Positions 45,741 through 54,484 of a stretch of DNA of 64,000 nucleotides are shown here, in pieces. This DNA comes from Leifsonia sp. CL147. GTDB taxonomy: Bacteria > Actinomycetota > Actinomycetes > Actinomycetales > Microbacteriaceae. Location of the stretch: contig NZ_FOTM01000001.1 of the NCBI RefSeq assembly GCF_900114565.1, positions 186,678 through 250,677 of the forward strand, read 5' to 3'. Under the pieces are notes generated by a model. That model was not told where the DNA came from and made no database searches. It worked only from the letters and a program-made list of their open reading frames with translations. The position numbers were made by a program, and so were the translations under genes. Numbering within the stretch: the stretch's first letter is position 1; every line of letters begins with the position of its first letter.

Positions 45741-46742
45741 ATGGGTTCCTCAGAGCACGACATCCCTTCCCGCCTCGTCGCCCGGGTCTCCCGTTTCGGC
45801 GACGCGTCGGCGATGGTGCTCGCCCGGGAGGCTCTGCCGGCGCCGCGCGGCACGGACGTGGTGGTCCGCGTGACGTACGCCTCCCTCGGTTCGACCGATC
45901 TGCTCGCCCGGCGTGGGGGCTATGTGCTGCAACCCCGGCCCGGGTTCGTGACCGGGTACGACTTCGTAGGTGAGCTGGTGACGGAGTCGGCCGTCTCGCT
46001 GGCGCTCGGCCTCCGGGAGGGCGCTGCCATCGCCGGCGTGCTGCCGCGCATGGGCGCGCATGCGACGTTCCTGACGATCTCCCCGACGTTCCTCGTCGCG
46101 CTGCCGAGCGGGATGGATGCGGCCGCGGCCGCGGTGCTTCCCCTCGACGCCGTGACGGCCGCCCGCGCCCTCGAGCTCGCCGGTCCGGCGCGACGCGTGC
46201 TGGTGCAGGGCGCGTCCGGCGCGGTGGGTGCGCTCGCCGTCCAGCTGGCGCGGCGGGAGGGGCGCGTCGTCGTCGGCACGGCGTCCGAACGCGGCCGGGA
46301 TGCGGTGGAGCGTCTCGGAATCCCGTTCGTGGATTACGCCGCGGCGGACTGGCCGGCCCACGTCCGCGAGGCGTCCGGGGGAGGCGTGGATGCGGCGATC
46401 GACCACACGGGTTCGCCGCGGGTCCGCGAGGCGCTGGCTCCCGGCGGGGCGGTCATCCACACGGCGTTCGCCGGGCGCCCCGGCCACGAGCGCGGCGACG
46501 CTGTGCGCGGCTCCTTCGATTCCGCCGCACACCTGCGGGACCGTGTGTGCAGCGTGCCTCTCTACGTCGCCACGCGTCGGGCCGAGTACCGGCGCCTTCT
46601 CGCTTCGCTGCTCGCCGATGCCGCGAGGGGTTCGCTCCGCGCGGCGGAGCCCGTGCTCTTCCCCCTCGGCGAGGTCTGGGAGGCGCACCGGTTCGCCGAA
46701 GCGGCCGAAGCCGGCCGCAAGGTCGTCCTCGCCGTCGGCTGA
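45741..46742 (+). CDS. zinc-type alcohol dehydrogenase-like / quinone oxidoreductase (MDR)
   Basis: A 333-residue medium-chain reductase (MGSSEHDIPSRLVARVSRFG). A GroES-like N-terminal domain (VVVRVTYASLGSTDLLARRG) precedes a Rossmann domain with the VLVQGASGAVGALAVQLARR coenzyme loop. Zinc ligands are not evident, so it is the quinone-reductase type. The second MDR gene in the window is at 57798-58796. Confidence 0.87.
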   Translation: MGSSEHDIPSRLVARVSRFGDASAMVLAREALPAPRGTDVVVRVTYASLGSTDLLARRGGYVLQPRPGFVTGYDFVGELVTESAVSLALGLREGAAIAGVLPRMGAHATFLTISPTFLVALPSGMDAAAAAVLPLDAVTAARALELAGPARRVLVQGASGAVGALAVQLARREGRVVVGTASERGRDAVERLGIPFVDYAAADWPAHVREASGGGVDAAIDHTGSPRVREALAPGGAVIHTAFAGRPGHERGDAVRGSFDSAAHLRDRVCSVPLYVATRRAEYRRLLASLLADAARGSLRAAEPVLFPLGEVWEAHRFAEAAEAGRKVVLAVG

Positions 46743-46792
46743 CGCGCCGTCGGCTGACGCGCCGTCGCTGATTCGGCTGACGGGCCCGCAGC

Positions 46793-47023
46793 TCAGAGGT
46801 CGTCGGGTGTGCCGATCACGACCGGCACGCACTCCGAGAACCGGTACCGGATGACCTCCGGCCAGAAGGAGGAGTCGCAGAGGTCGAAGACGTCCATGAC
46901 GGCGGCCCCGCCGATGTGCGAGGGGAGGCGCAGCTCGAAGGGGGGCTCGCTCGTCCGCTCGAACTCGATCTCGAACGCGACGTCGTCGCGTTCGAGCACG
47001 GCGATCACCGTGTCCACGCGCAT
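46793..47023 (-). CDS. small hypothetical protein (76 aa)
   Basis: The start is taken as ATG 47023 (MRVDTVIAVLERDDVAFEI). GGGAGGG abuts this ATG, so GTG 47017 may be the true start, with better spacing. The short alpha/beta protein contains PPFELRLPSHIGGAAVMDVF and ends FSECVPVVIGTPDDL. No family was recognised. It converges on the MDR gene across 50 bases that hold direct repeats of GTCGGCTGACGCGCC. Confidence 0.6.
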   Translation of the reverse strand: MRVDTVIAVLERDDVAFEIEFERTSEPPFELRLPSHIGGAAVMDVFDLCDSSFWPEVIRYRFSECVPVVIGTPDDL

Positions 47024-47121
47024 CCCTCCCTCGTCCCGTCTCTCGGCTACGCACATCCATACGCCTTCACCGAGCCCGTGGAAACCCCCTATGGGCGCAT
47101 ACCGGATTCACGGACGATTTG

Positions 47122-47140
47122 TGGCATCAAGTGCCATAAT
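47122..47140 (+). promoter_or_regulatory. TGGCA-N5-TGCCA palindrome with overlapping -10-like CATAAT
   Basis: TGGCATCAAGTGCCA (47122-47136) is followed at once by TAAT, so CATAAT (47135-47140) could be a -10 box for the SDR gene at 47173. A repressor bound here would block it. No cognate regulator lies nearby. Confidence 0.4.
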
Positions 47141-47172
47141 CGAGATCCCACCCCCGGACGAAAGGGACGGCG

Positions 47173-48183
47173 ATGACCGATCCGAAGCCTCTGACCGCAC
47201 ACAGCACCATCGGCGAGTGGCTGGCGCATCCCGAGGGCGCCCCGCTCATCCAGGGACTGCTCGCGCAGGCGGGCGTCGGCGAGGAGATGCTCGCACCGGT
47301 GCGCGGACTCCCGCTGCAGCAACTCGTCGCCCTCAGTCAGGGTCGGATGCCCCAGTCGGTCGTCGACGATCTCGTCCTGCGGGTGAACGGCGGCGTCATG
47401 CCCGAAGATCTCGAGTCGGGATGGGTGGAGAAGGTCACGCCCGGACGTTTCGACGGCAAGACCGTCATCGTGACTGGCGCGGCATCCGGGATCGGGCGTG
47501 CCACCGCATCCCGCATCGCGCGCGAAGGCGGTCGCGTGGTCGCTGTCGACATCTCGGCCGCGCGGTTGGGCGAGCTCGCCGCCTCCCTCCCGGACGGTTC
47601 CGTGGTGACGGTGACCGGCGACATCACGCAGCAGGCCGACATCGACAGCATCGTCGCCGCGGCGGGCGATCGCATCGACGCCCTCGCCAACGTGGCCGGG
47701 GTCAACGACGACTTCTCGCCGGCGCATGAGACCTCGGACGCCGTGTGGGACCGCACCATCGGCATCAACCTGACGGGCGGATTCAAGCTCACCCGCGCCG
47801 TCCTGCCGGTCATGCTCCAGGCGGGCACCGGATCCATCGTCAACGTCGCGTCGGAGGCGGGCCTGCGCGGCAACGCGTCGGGGACGGCGTACACCGTCTC
47901 GAAGCACGGCGTCGTCGGGCTGACCCGCAGCACGGCGTTCATGTACGGCTCGCAGGGGATCCGTGTCAACGCCGTCGCGCCGGGTGGCGTCGCGACCGGC
48001 ATCCCCATGCCCGCGCATCCGTCCGAAGCGGGCACGGCGCGCCTCACCCCCTTCCAGCAGCAGATCCCGACGATCGCGACGGCGGAGCAGCTCGCGGCGT
48101 CGATCACCTTCCTGCTCAGCGATGACGGCGTCAACATCAACGGTGCCGTCCTGCCGAGCGACGGCGGCTGGTCGGTGCAATAG
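47173..48183 (+). CDS. short-chain dehydrogenase with extra N-terminal domain
   Basis: A 336-residue protein. Residues 95-336 are a classical SDR: KTVIVTGAASGIGRATASRI (NAD-binding TGxxxGIG), NVAGV, a catalytic Ser in NVASEAG, YTVSK (Tyr and Lys) and GVATGIPMPAHP. Residues 1-90 form an added helical module (TIGEWLAHPEGAPLIQGLLA, LPLQQLVALSQGRMPQSVVD). From memory, similar modules occur at the C-termini of some actinobacterial glycoside hydrolases, but I could not check this. The substrate is unknown; a sugar or polyol is possible. Confidence 0.85.
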   Translation: MTDPKPLTAHSTIGEWLAHPEGAPLIQGLLAQAGVGEEMLAPVRGLPLQQLVALSQGRMPQSVVDDLVLRVNGGVMPEDLESGWVEKVTPGRFDGKTVIVTGAASGIGRATASRIAREGGRVVAVDISAARLGELAASLPDGSVVTVTGDITQQADIDSIVAAAGDRIDALANVAGVNDDFSPAHETSDAVWDRTIGINLTGGFKLTRAVLPVMLQAGTGSIVNVASEAGLRGNASGTAYTVSKHGVVGLTRSTAFMYGSQGIRVNAVAPGGVATGIPMPAHPSEAGTARLTPFQQQIPTIATAEQLAASITFLLSDDGVNINGAVLPSDGGWSVQ

Positions 48184-48244
48184 GGCCCCGGTCGCCCCGG
48201 TCGCCCCGGCCAAACCTTTGGGCGGACACCTCTGTCCGGCCAGT

Positions 48245-48323
48245 GAAGGAGAATCGAACGAAAACCGTCCGAATCTCCTTCACCACTGCCATCCGAAGGA
48301 GATTCGACACCCGATCTCCTTCG
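48245..48323. repeat. four alternating copies of GAAGGAGATTCG (two hairpins)
   Basis: GAAGGAGAATCG (48245), CGAATCTCCTTC (48270), CGAAGGAGATTCG (48294) and CGATCTCCTTCG (48312) alternate in orientation and form two adjacent hairpins, or one large cruciform. They lie between the SDR gene and the DHFR-fold gene, both on the plus strand, so one role could be termination after the SDR gene. Confidence 0.8.
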
Positions 48324-48426
48324 ATAGCGGCAGACCGCGACGGCTGTGGGGCGGCAGCCCGGCCGAATCCGGTCTCCGCATTCGCCCGCCCAGCCCGTAT
48401 GCTGTTCCGGGGGAAAGGGGAGTCGG

Positions 48427-48984
48427 ATGGGCGCGATCGCTGTGCACGAATTCGTCTCGCTCGACGGCGTCTTCGAGGATCCGAGCTGGACCTTCGACTT
48501 CGGCTTCGACCCGGCGATGGGCGAGGACATCGGGCGATTGACGCGAGAGTCGGATGCCATCCTGCTCGGCCGCCGCACCTTCGAGATGTTCGCTCCGGCC
48601 TGGTCGACGCGCACCGCGGAAGACGATCCCGGGGCTCCGTTCTTCAACGACAGCCCGAAAGCCGTCGTCAGCTCCACGCTGGACGACGAGACCGCGGAGC
48701 GCACCTGGCGCAACTCCCGCTCCCTCGGCGGATACGACGTTGCGCGCATCCGGGAGTTCGCGGACGGCTTCAGCGGCGGCGTCTACATCAGCGGATCCGG
48801 CTCGCTCGTGCGCAGGCTGCTCGGCGACGGACTCATCGGATCCCTGCACCTCTTCGTCTATCCCCTGGTCCGCGGAACAGGCGCCCGCCTCTTCCCGGAG
48901 GGCAGCCCGCCAGCTACGCTACGGCTGCGCCAGCACGACGCCTACGACAACGGCGTCCTTCACCTCCACTACACCGCCGCCTGA
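48427..48984 (+). CDS. dihydrofolate reductase family protein
   Basis: The start is ATG 48427 (MGAIAVHEFVSLDGVFEDPS), with GGAAAGGGGAG upstream; 185 residues. It shows the RibD-C/DHFR-like pattern: FVSLDGVFEDP, DAILLGRRTFEMFAPAW, VYISGSGSLVRRLLGDGLI and LFVYPLVRGTGARLFPEG. It is probably an NADPH reductase of unknown substrate, distinct from the member at 6195. A hairpin follows the stop at 48989. Confidence 0.88.
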   Translation: MGAIAVHEFVSLDGVFEDPSWTFDFGFDPAMGEDIGRLTRESDAILLGRRTFEMFAPAWSTRTAEDDPGAPFFNDSPKAVVSSTLDDETAERTWRNSRSLGGYDVARIREFADGFSGGVYISGSGSLVRRLLGDGLIGSLHLFVYPLVRGTGARLFPEGSPPATLRLRQHDAYDNGVLHLHYTAA

Positions 48985-48988
48985 CGCG

Positions 48989-49023
48989 TCATTATTGAGG
49001 TCGCCCCGCGTCCTCAATAGTGA
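48989..49023 (+). terminator. hairpin terminator after DHFR-fold gene
   Basis: TCATTATTGAGG (48989-49000) pairs with CCTCAATAGTGA (49012-49023) with one mismatch around an 11-base loop. It is AT-rich for this genome and lies 4 bases after the stop codon. Confidence 0.65.
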
Positions 49024-49088
49024 ATAGCGTCGAAGGCGTCGCGCATCGTCGACACCGATATCCACACACAGCACACCCGGGACTCACT

Positions 49089-50822
49089 GTGACTCTGCTC
49101 CGCCTCTCCTTCCGCTTCGTGCGCCCCTACTGGCGCTCGGTGACCGCGGTCGTGATCCTGCAACTGATCGCGACGATGGCCGCCCTCTACCTGCCGACCC
49201 TCAACGCCGACATCATCGACAAGGGCATCTTCACCGGCGACACCGGATTCATCTGGCGCACCGGCGGCCTCATGCTGATCGTGTGCTTCGCGCAAGTGAT
49301 CGCGGCCGTCACCGCCACATACTTCGGCGCACGGGCCTCGATGTCGGCAGGCAAGGACATCCGCCGCTCCTTCTACCGCAAGGTGGATGCGCTCCCCTCG
49401 CTCGACCTCGCCCGCTGGGGCACGCCGACTCTGATCACGCGGAACACCAACGACGTGCAGCAGGTGCAGATGCTCCTGCTGATGACGTTCAACTTCATGG
49501 TGTCGACGCCGATCATGTGCATCGCCGGCATCATCTTCGCCGTCCGCGTCGATGCGGGTCTGTCCTGGCTGATCTGGGTGTCCGTCGCCGTCCTCTTCGT
49601 CGTGGTCGGCATCCTCGTCTCCCTGCTGCTGCCGATGTTCCGCATCATGCAGGAGCGAATCGACGGGGTGAACGGCGTCATCCGCGAGCAGATCGTCGGT
49701 ATCCGCGTGATCCGCGCCTTCGTCCGCGAGCGGTTCGAGACGAAGCGCTACGACGACGCCAACGCCGCTCTCACGCGCATCTCGGTCAAGGTCGGCAACG
49801 TCTTCGTGCTGATGTTCCCGGTCATCATGCTCATCCTCAACGCCGCCACCGTCGCCGTGCTGTGGTTCGGCGGACACCGAGTGGATGCGGGCGACATCCA
49901 GATCGGCGCCCTCACCGCGTTCCTGCAGTACCTCCTGCAGATCCTCGTCGCGGTCATGATGGGCGTGTTCATGGCCATGATGATCCCCCGCGCGATGGTC
50001 TGCGCCGAGCGCCTCGAGGAGGTGCTCGGGGCCGAGCCCAGCAGCACCCAGACGGGCGCGGGCGGAGCGGCCCTCCCGACGAGCGGGCGCGTCGAGGTCC
50101 GGGATGTGACCTTCGGCTATCCGGGGGCAGAGAAGCCCGTCCTGAACCAGGTGTCGTTCACGGCCGAACCCGGTGAGGTGACGGCGATCGTCGGCTCCAC
50201 GGGTTCGGGCAAGACCACGCTGGTGTCGGTGATCGCAAAGCTGTTCACCCCGCAGAGCGGAACGGTCCGGGTCGGCGGCGTCGCGGTCGACGGTCTCTCC
50301 CGGCAGGAGGTGGCGGGCGTCCTGGGACTCGTGCCCCAGCGGCCCTACCTCTTCTCGGGCACCATCGCCTCCAACCTCCGTTTCGGCCGGCCGGACGCTA
50401 CCGACGACGAGCTGTGGGAGGCGCTGCGGATCGCGCAGGCGGCGGACTTCGTCCGCGCCAAGGAGCACGGGCTCGACGAGCGCATCGCCCAAGGCGGCAC
50501 CAACGTGTCCGGAGGACAGCGTCAACGGCTCTGCATCGCCCGGGCCCTGGTCGCCCGGCCGAAGGCGTTCCTGTTCGACGACTCGTTCTCGGCGCTCGAC
50601 GTCGCGACCGACGCGCGCCTGAGACGCGCGCTCGCCGACTCCATCGGGGACGCCGCGCTGATCGTCGTCGCGCAGCGCGTCTCCACCATCCGCGAGGCCG
50701 ACACGATCATCGTCATGGACGATGGCCGGGTGGTCGGACGCGGCACCCACGACGAACTGCTGGAGACCAACGAGACGTACCGCGAGATCGTCGAGTCGCA
50801 GCTGAGCCTGGAGGTGGCCTGA
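49089..50822 (+). CDS. ABC transporter, fused permease-ATPase (subunit 1 of heterodimer)
   Basis: The start is GTG 49089 (VTLLRLSFRFVRPYWRSVTA), giving 577 residues; ATG 49020 lies in the terminator hairpin and is rejected. The six-helix exporter domain (about 15-310) carries INAALLTLNADIID-like coupling segments. The ATPase domain (about 340-577) has Walker A GSTGSGKTTL, Q-loop VPQRPYLFSG, signature NVSGGQRQRLC and Walker B AFLFDDSFSALD. The residue after Walker B is D (FDDS), not Glu, so this site is probably degenerate, as in heterodimeric exporters. Two bases separate it from its partner. Confidence 0.92.
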   Translation: MTLLRLSFRFVRPYWRSVTAVVILQLIATMAALYLPTLNADIIDKGIFTGDTGFIWRTGGLMLIVCFAQVIAAVTATYFGARASMSAGKDIRRSFYRKVDALPSLDLARWGTPTLITRNTNDVQQVQMLLLMTFNFMVSTPIMCIAGIIFAVRVDAGLSWLIWVSVAVLFVVVGILVSLLLPMFRIMQERIDGVNGVIREQIVGIRVIRAFVRERFETKRYDDANAALTRISVKVGNVFVLMFPVIMLILNAATVAVLWFGGHRVDAGDIQIGALTAFLQYLLQILVAVMMGVFMAMMIPRAMVCAERLEEVLGAEPSSTQTGAGGAALPTSGRVEVRDVTFGYPGAEKPVLNQVSFTAEPGEVTAIVGSTGSGKTTLVSVIAKLFTPQSGTVRVGGVAVDGLSRQEVAGVLGLVPQRPYLFSGTIASNLRFGRPDATDDELWEALRIAQAADFVRAKEHGLDERIAQGGTNVSGGQRQRLCIARALVARPKAFLFDDSFSALDVATDARLRRALADSIGDAALIVVAQRVSTIREADTIIVMDDGRVVGRGTHDELLETNETYREIVESQLSLEVA

Positions 50823-50823
50823 G

Positions 50824-52803
50824 ATGGCACGCACCACGGAACGCAAGAAGCGCGGCGGCCGCCCCGAGGAGGGGCAGACCCCGGCCGCGAAGGACATCGT
50901 GCTCGACCAGCTCGAAGAGGACTACGACTTCACGCCCGGCGAGGGCGACGGCGACATGTTCGGCGGCGTGCCCGCGAAGAAGGCCGAGAACTTCTGGCCG
51001 TCGTTCAAGCGGCTGATGGGCCTGCTGAAGCCGGAGTGGCTCGGGATGACGTGGGTCACGCTGCTGACGGTCGTCTCGGTCGTGCTCGTCGTGATCGCGC
51101 CGAAGATCCTCGGCGACGCGACCAACGTGATCGCCCGCGGTGTCTACGGACCGCACAAGGGCATCGATTTCACCGAGCTCGGGCGCCTGCTGACGATCGT
51201 GCTGGCGATGTACTTCGTCGCCGCGCTGCTGCAGTGGTGGCAGGGCTACCTGCTGAACGCCCTCGTGATGCGCGTGGTCTACGGGCTGCGCAAGGACGTC
51301 GAGGCGAAGCTCAACCGCCTCCCGCTCAGCTACTTCGACACGCGCCAGCGCGGAGACCTGATGTCGCGCGTGACCAACGACGTCGACAACATCCAGACCG
51401 CACTGCAGCAGGCGTTCTCGCAGCTGATCCAGTCCGTGCTCATGGTGCTCGGCATCGGCATCATGATGTTCATCGTGTCGTGGCAGCTCGCGCTGATCGC
51501 GCTGATCTCCATCCCGCTCTCCGGGGTGATCGCCGGTGTGATCGGCTCGCGCTCGCAGAAGCTGTTCAAGGCGCAGTGGGCATCGACCGGCACGCTGAAC
51601 GGCCACATCGAGGAGTCGTACTCGGGACTCGACCTGGTGCGGGCCTTCGGCCGGGATGCGGTCATGCTGGAGGAATTCGACGCACGCAACGCGAAGCTGC
51701 ACAAGGCTCAGGTCGGCGCGCAGTTCGTCTCGGGCAGCATCATGCCGGCAATGAACTTCGTGTCGTACCTGTCCTATGTGCTCATCGCCGTGGTCGGTGC
51801 GCTCCGGGTGGCAGCGGGGCAGCTGACCATCGGCGACGCGACCGCGTTCATCCAGTACTCGCGCGAGTTCTCGCAGCCCATCGGTCAGATCGCCGGCATG
51901 GCCAACATGCTGCAGTCCGGCGTGGCCTCGGCCGAGCGCACCTTCGAGTTCCTCGACTCGGAGGAGCAGGAGGCGGAGACGGCGACCGAGCACCTGCCCG
52001 AGCGGGCGGACGGCCGGGTCGAGCTCGACCACGTCGACTTCTCCTACGACCCCGAGGCCGAGCTGATCCGCGATCTGTCGCTGAGCGTCCAGCCGGGCAG
52101 CACGGTCGCGATCGTCGGCCCGACGGGTGCGGGCAAGACCACGCTCGTCAACCTGATCATGCGGTTCTACGAGCTGACGGGCGGCGCCATCCGCCTCGAC
52201 GGCGTCGACACCAGGCACCTCTCGCGGGACGAGCTCCGCGGTCAGGTCGGCATGGTCCTGCAGGATGCCTGGCTGTTCTCGGGGACCATTCGCGAGAACA
52301 TCCGCTACGGCCGTCTCGACGCCACCGACGAGGAGGTGATCGCCGCGGCCAAGGCGACCATGGTCGATCGTTTCGTGCGCCAGCTGCCGGACGGCTACGA
52401 CACGGTGATCGACACGGAGGGCGGAAACGTCTCGGCCGGCGAGCGACAGCTCATCACGATCGCGCGGGCGTTCATCGCCAACCCGTCGCTGCTCATCCTG
52501 GATGAGGCGACCTCGTCGGTCGACACGCGCACCGAGCTGCTGGTGCAGCACGCGATGGCGGCTCTGCGCACCGACCGCACGTCGTTCGTCATCGCGCACC
52601 GGCTCTCGACGATCCGTGACGCCCACACCATCCTCGTGATGGAGCAGGGGCGGATCGTGGAGCAGGGCGACCATGCCACTCTGCTGCAGCGACGCGGCGC
52701 CTACTACGACCTGTACATGACGCAGTTCCGTGGCGACGACGCGGAGGCCGAGCAGGAGCGCGAGCAGGAGCAGGAGCTCGCCGACGAGGTTCCCGCCGGC
52801 TGA
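50824..52803 (+). CDS. ABC transporter, fused permease-ATPase (subunit 2 of heterodimer)
   Basis: A 659-residue partner of the upstream half-transporter. A charged N-terminal extension (about 1-70) precedes six helices and an ATPase with Walker A GPTGAGKTTL, Q-loop VLQDAWLFSG, signature NVSAGERQLI and Walker B LLILDEATSSVD with catalytic Glu. The signature has A in place of the first G (SAGE), a known variant. The C-terminal tail is very Glu/Gln-rich (EAEQEREQEQELADEV). The pair is probably a multidrug or lipid exporter; the substrate is unknown. Confidence 0.92.
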   Translation: MARTTERKKRGGRPEEGQTPAAKDIVLDQLEEDYDFTPGEGDGDMFGGVPAKKAENFWPSFKRLMGLLKPEWLGMTWVTLLTVVSVVLVVIAPKILGDATNVIARGVYGPHKGIDFTELGRLLTIVLAMYFVAALLQWWQGYLLNALVMRVVYGLRKDVEAKLNRLPLSYFDTRQRGDLMSRVTNDVDNIQTALQQAFSQLIQSVLMVLGIGIMMFIVSWQLALIALISIPLSGVIAGVIGSRSQKLFKAQWASTGTLNGHIEESYSGLDLVRAFGRDAVMLEEFDARNAKLHKAQVGAQFVSGSIMPAMNFVSYLSYVLIAVVGALRVAAGQLTIGDATAFIQYSREFSQPIGQIAGMANMLQSGVASAERTFEFLDSEEQEAETATEHLPERADGRVELDHVDFSYDPEAELIRDLSLSVQPGSTVAIVGPTGAGKTTLVNLIMRFYELTGGAIRLDGVDTRHLSRDELRGQVGMVLQDAWLFSGTIRENIRYGRLDATDEEVIAAAKATMVDRFVRQLPDGYDTVIDTEGGNVSAGERQLITIARAFIANPSLLILDEATSSVDTRTELLVQHAMAALRTDRTSFVIAHRLSTIRDAHTILVMEQGRIVEQGDHATLLQRRGAYYDLYMTQFRGDDAEAEQEREQEQELADEVPAG

Positions 52804-53051
52804 CGCCGGCGGCCGGAAAGGGAGGTGCGCGAGCCGCCGATCGGGGTTGATGCCGCTCGCGCACCGGAACCATCTGATCGTGGCCGCCCTGCCGTGGCCA
52901 GTGATTGACACCTCAGCGACGGGGTGCGCCTAGAACGACCGGTTCAGCCGAATCGGCACCCGCGTTCGGCCGGTGCTTCGGCCGCCCTACACCGTTTCGC
53001 TAGGCAGGTGAACGAGTTGTCCCTGCGATCACGGCGCCGTAGAACGGGAGC

Positions 53052-53438
53052 ATGACGAAAGACGAGCGCGCGTCCCTGCCTCCCGGGCCGGAATTCTCCT
53101 ACGGCGGGTACACGGTGCGGCTGGAGCCCGAGCACGGACGCACCGGGCGGTGGCGCGTCGTGGACGACGGGAGCTACTACGGGCTCATCGCGGCGGCGGA
53201 CCCCATCCACGGTGAGCCGGAGGTGCACTTCGCGGCGCATTTCCCCGGCGAGGAGGACATCCCTCCGATGAAGATCGTTCCGCTGTGGACGTCGGCCGTG
53301 GAGTTCCTGCTCGACGCCGGCCACGGCGAGGCCCTGTGGGGACTGCCGGAGCAGCGGACCGCGCCGCATCCCATCGTGGTGGACGAGTTGCCCGATCCGG
53401 ACGAGGAGAGCGAGTCCGAGGGCGCCACGGGGAACTGA
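53052..53438 (+). CDS. hypothetical protein (128 aa)
   Basis: A cytosolic acidic protein (MTKDERASLPPGPEFSYGGY). Features are TVRLEPEHGRTGRWRVVDDG, FPGEEDIPPMKIVPLWTSAV and an acidic C-terminus DELPDPDEESESEG. No membrane segment or known motif was seen. The 248 bases upstream (52804-53051) contain TTGACA near 52905 but no confident promoter. A perfect terminator follows. Confidence 0.65.
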   Translation: MTKDERASLPPGPEFSYGGYTVRLEPEHGRTGRWRVVDDGSYYGLIAAADPIHGEPEVHFAAHFPGEEDIPPMKIVPLWTSAVEFLLDAGHGEALWGLPEQRTAPHPIVVDELPDPDEESESEGATGN

Positions 53439-53441
53439 GCA

Positions 53442-53481
53442 CGCAGAGAGCCCGGATCCAACCGGATCCGGGCTCTCTGCG
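53442..53481. terminator. perfect bidirectional terminator hairpin
   Basis: An 18-bp perfect stem (53442-53459 and 53464-53481; CGCAGAGAGCCCGGATCC and complement) with the loop AACC lies between two convergent genes that end at 53438 and 53489. There is no U tract. Confidence 0.85.
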
Positions 53482-53488
53482 CGGGATG

Positions 53489-53770
53489 CTAGCCGTTCAC
53501 GCCGATGGCGAAGCTGACGGCTCCCTGGTCGTCGACCTGTGCGTCCAGCACCTTGTCGTCGAGCACCTCGGCGGCCTGCGTCTCCAGGAAGATGCGGGCG
53601 CCTCCCGACTCCACCACCTGGTCGGTGGCTTCCGGCTCCGGCGCGACGTTCGCCGCGAACGCGGTGCTGTCGGGGTTGCTGCTGCTGATCCGCAGGCCGG
53701 CCGTCTCGTCGGGGGACTGGTCGGTCAGCGTCTTGACGATCGTGCTGGCGTTCTCCGTGAGGGTGAGCAT
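53489..53770 (-). CDS. HesB/IscA-like protein lacking cysteines
   Basis: The start is ATG 53770 (MLTLTENASTIVKTLTDQSP), with GGAAGGAGA upstream; 93 residues. The fold pattern follows A-type Fe-S carriers: ITENA..I, GLRISSSNPDSTAFAANVAP, DQVVESGGARIFLETQAAEV, LDDKVLDAQVDDQGAVSFAI. The three conserved Cys of IscA (one in the middle, CxC at the end) are absent, so it is unlikely to carry a normal Fe-S cluster. Similar Cys-less members are common in actinobacteria, often annotated as HesB. Function is unknown. Confidence 0.8.
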   Translation of the reverse strand: MLTLTENASTIVKTLTDQSPDETAGLRISSSNPDSTAFAANVAPEPEATDQVVESGGARIFLETQAAEVLDDKVLDAQVDDQGAVSFAIGVNG

Positions 53771-53885
53771 GTGCTCTCCTTCCGTTCGATGGTCCAGGAG
53801 TGCCCCACGCTCCCGCAGACCCCGCCCGGTCGCAACCGGCATGGAGGTCATTGCCAGGTAATGCGGACCGGCCTCCGACACGCAC

Positions 53886-54428
53886 CTACTCGAACGCCGC
53901 GACCAGCTCCCGGCAGAACGCCGGCAGATCGTCCGGCTTCCGCGAAGAGACCAGTGGGAACGGCCCCTCATCGACCACGACCTCCCGATCGACCCAGGTG
54001 GCGCCGGCGTTCCGGTAGTCCGTCTGCAGGCTGGGCCAACTGGTCACTGTCCGTCCGCCGACCACGTCCGCCTCGATCAGCACCCAGCCGCCGTGGCAGA
54101 TCACCGCGATCGGCTTGCCTGCCTCGGCGAACCCTTTCACCAGCGACACCGCCTCCGGGAAGGTGCGGACCTGATCGCCGTTGGCGACGCCGCCGGGAAG
54201 CACCAGGGCGTCGAACTGATCCGCGTTCGCCGAGGCGAGGGTCGCATCCACCGGAAAGGTGTCGGCAGGCGTGAGGTGGTGGAATGCCTGCACGGTGCCC
54301 GGCTCCTTCGAGACGAGCTTCGGGCTGCCGCCGGCATCCTGCACCGCCTTCCACGGCTCCACCAGTTCGGCCTGTTCGATACCCTCCGGACCGACGAGGA
54401 ACGCGATCGTCTTGCCGGTCAATGCCAT
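53886..54428 (-). CDS. DJ-1/PfpI family protein (type 1 glutamine amidotransferase-like)
   Basis: A 180-residue protein (MALTGKTIAFLVGPEGIEQA). The nucleophile elbow is IAVICHGGWVLIEAD; the acidic partner is probably the Glu in GPEGIEQAEL. DALVLPGGVANGDQVR and VTSWPSLQTDYRNAGATWVD match the YhbO/PfpI group, described as deglycase or general stress proteins. It is cytosolic and monocistronic, divergent from an aldo/keto reductase. Confidence 0.9.
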   Translation of the reverse strand: MALTGKTIAFLVGPEGIEQAELVEPWKAVQDAGGSPKLVSKEPGTVQAFHHLTPADTFPVDATLASANADQFDALVLPGGVANGDQVRTFPEAVSLVKGFAEAGKPIAVICHGGWVLIEADVVGGRTVTSWPSLQTDYRNAGATWVDREVVVDEGPFPLVSSRKPDDLPAFCRELVAAFE

Positions 54429-54484
54429 TGTGGTTCTCCTTCCGTCATCTCACGTCTACGCTCCGGTCCGGGCAGAATGAACCC

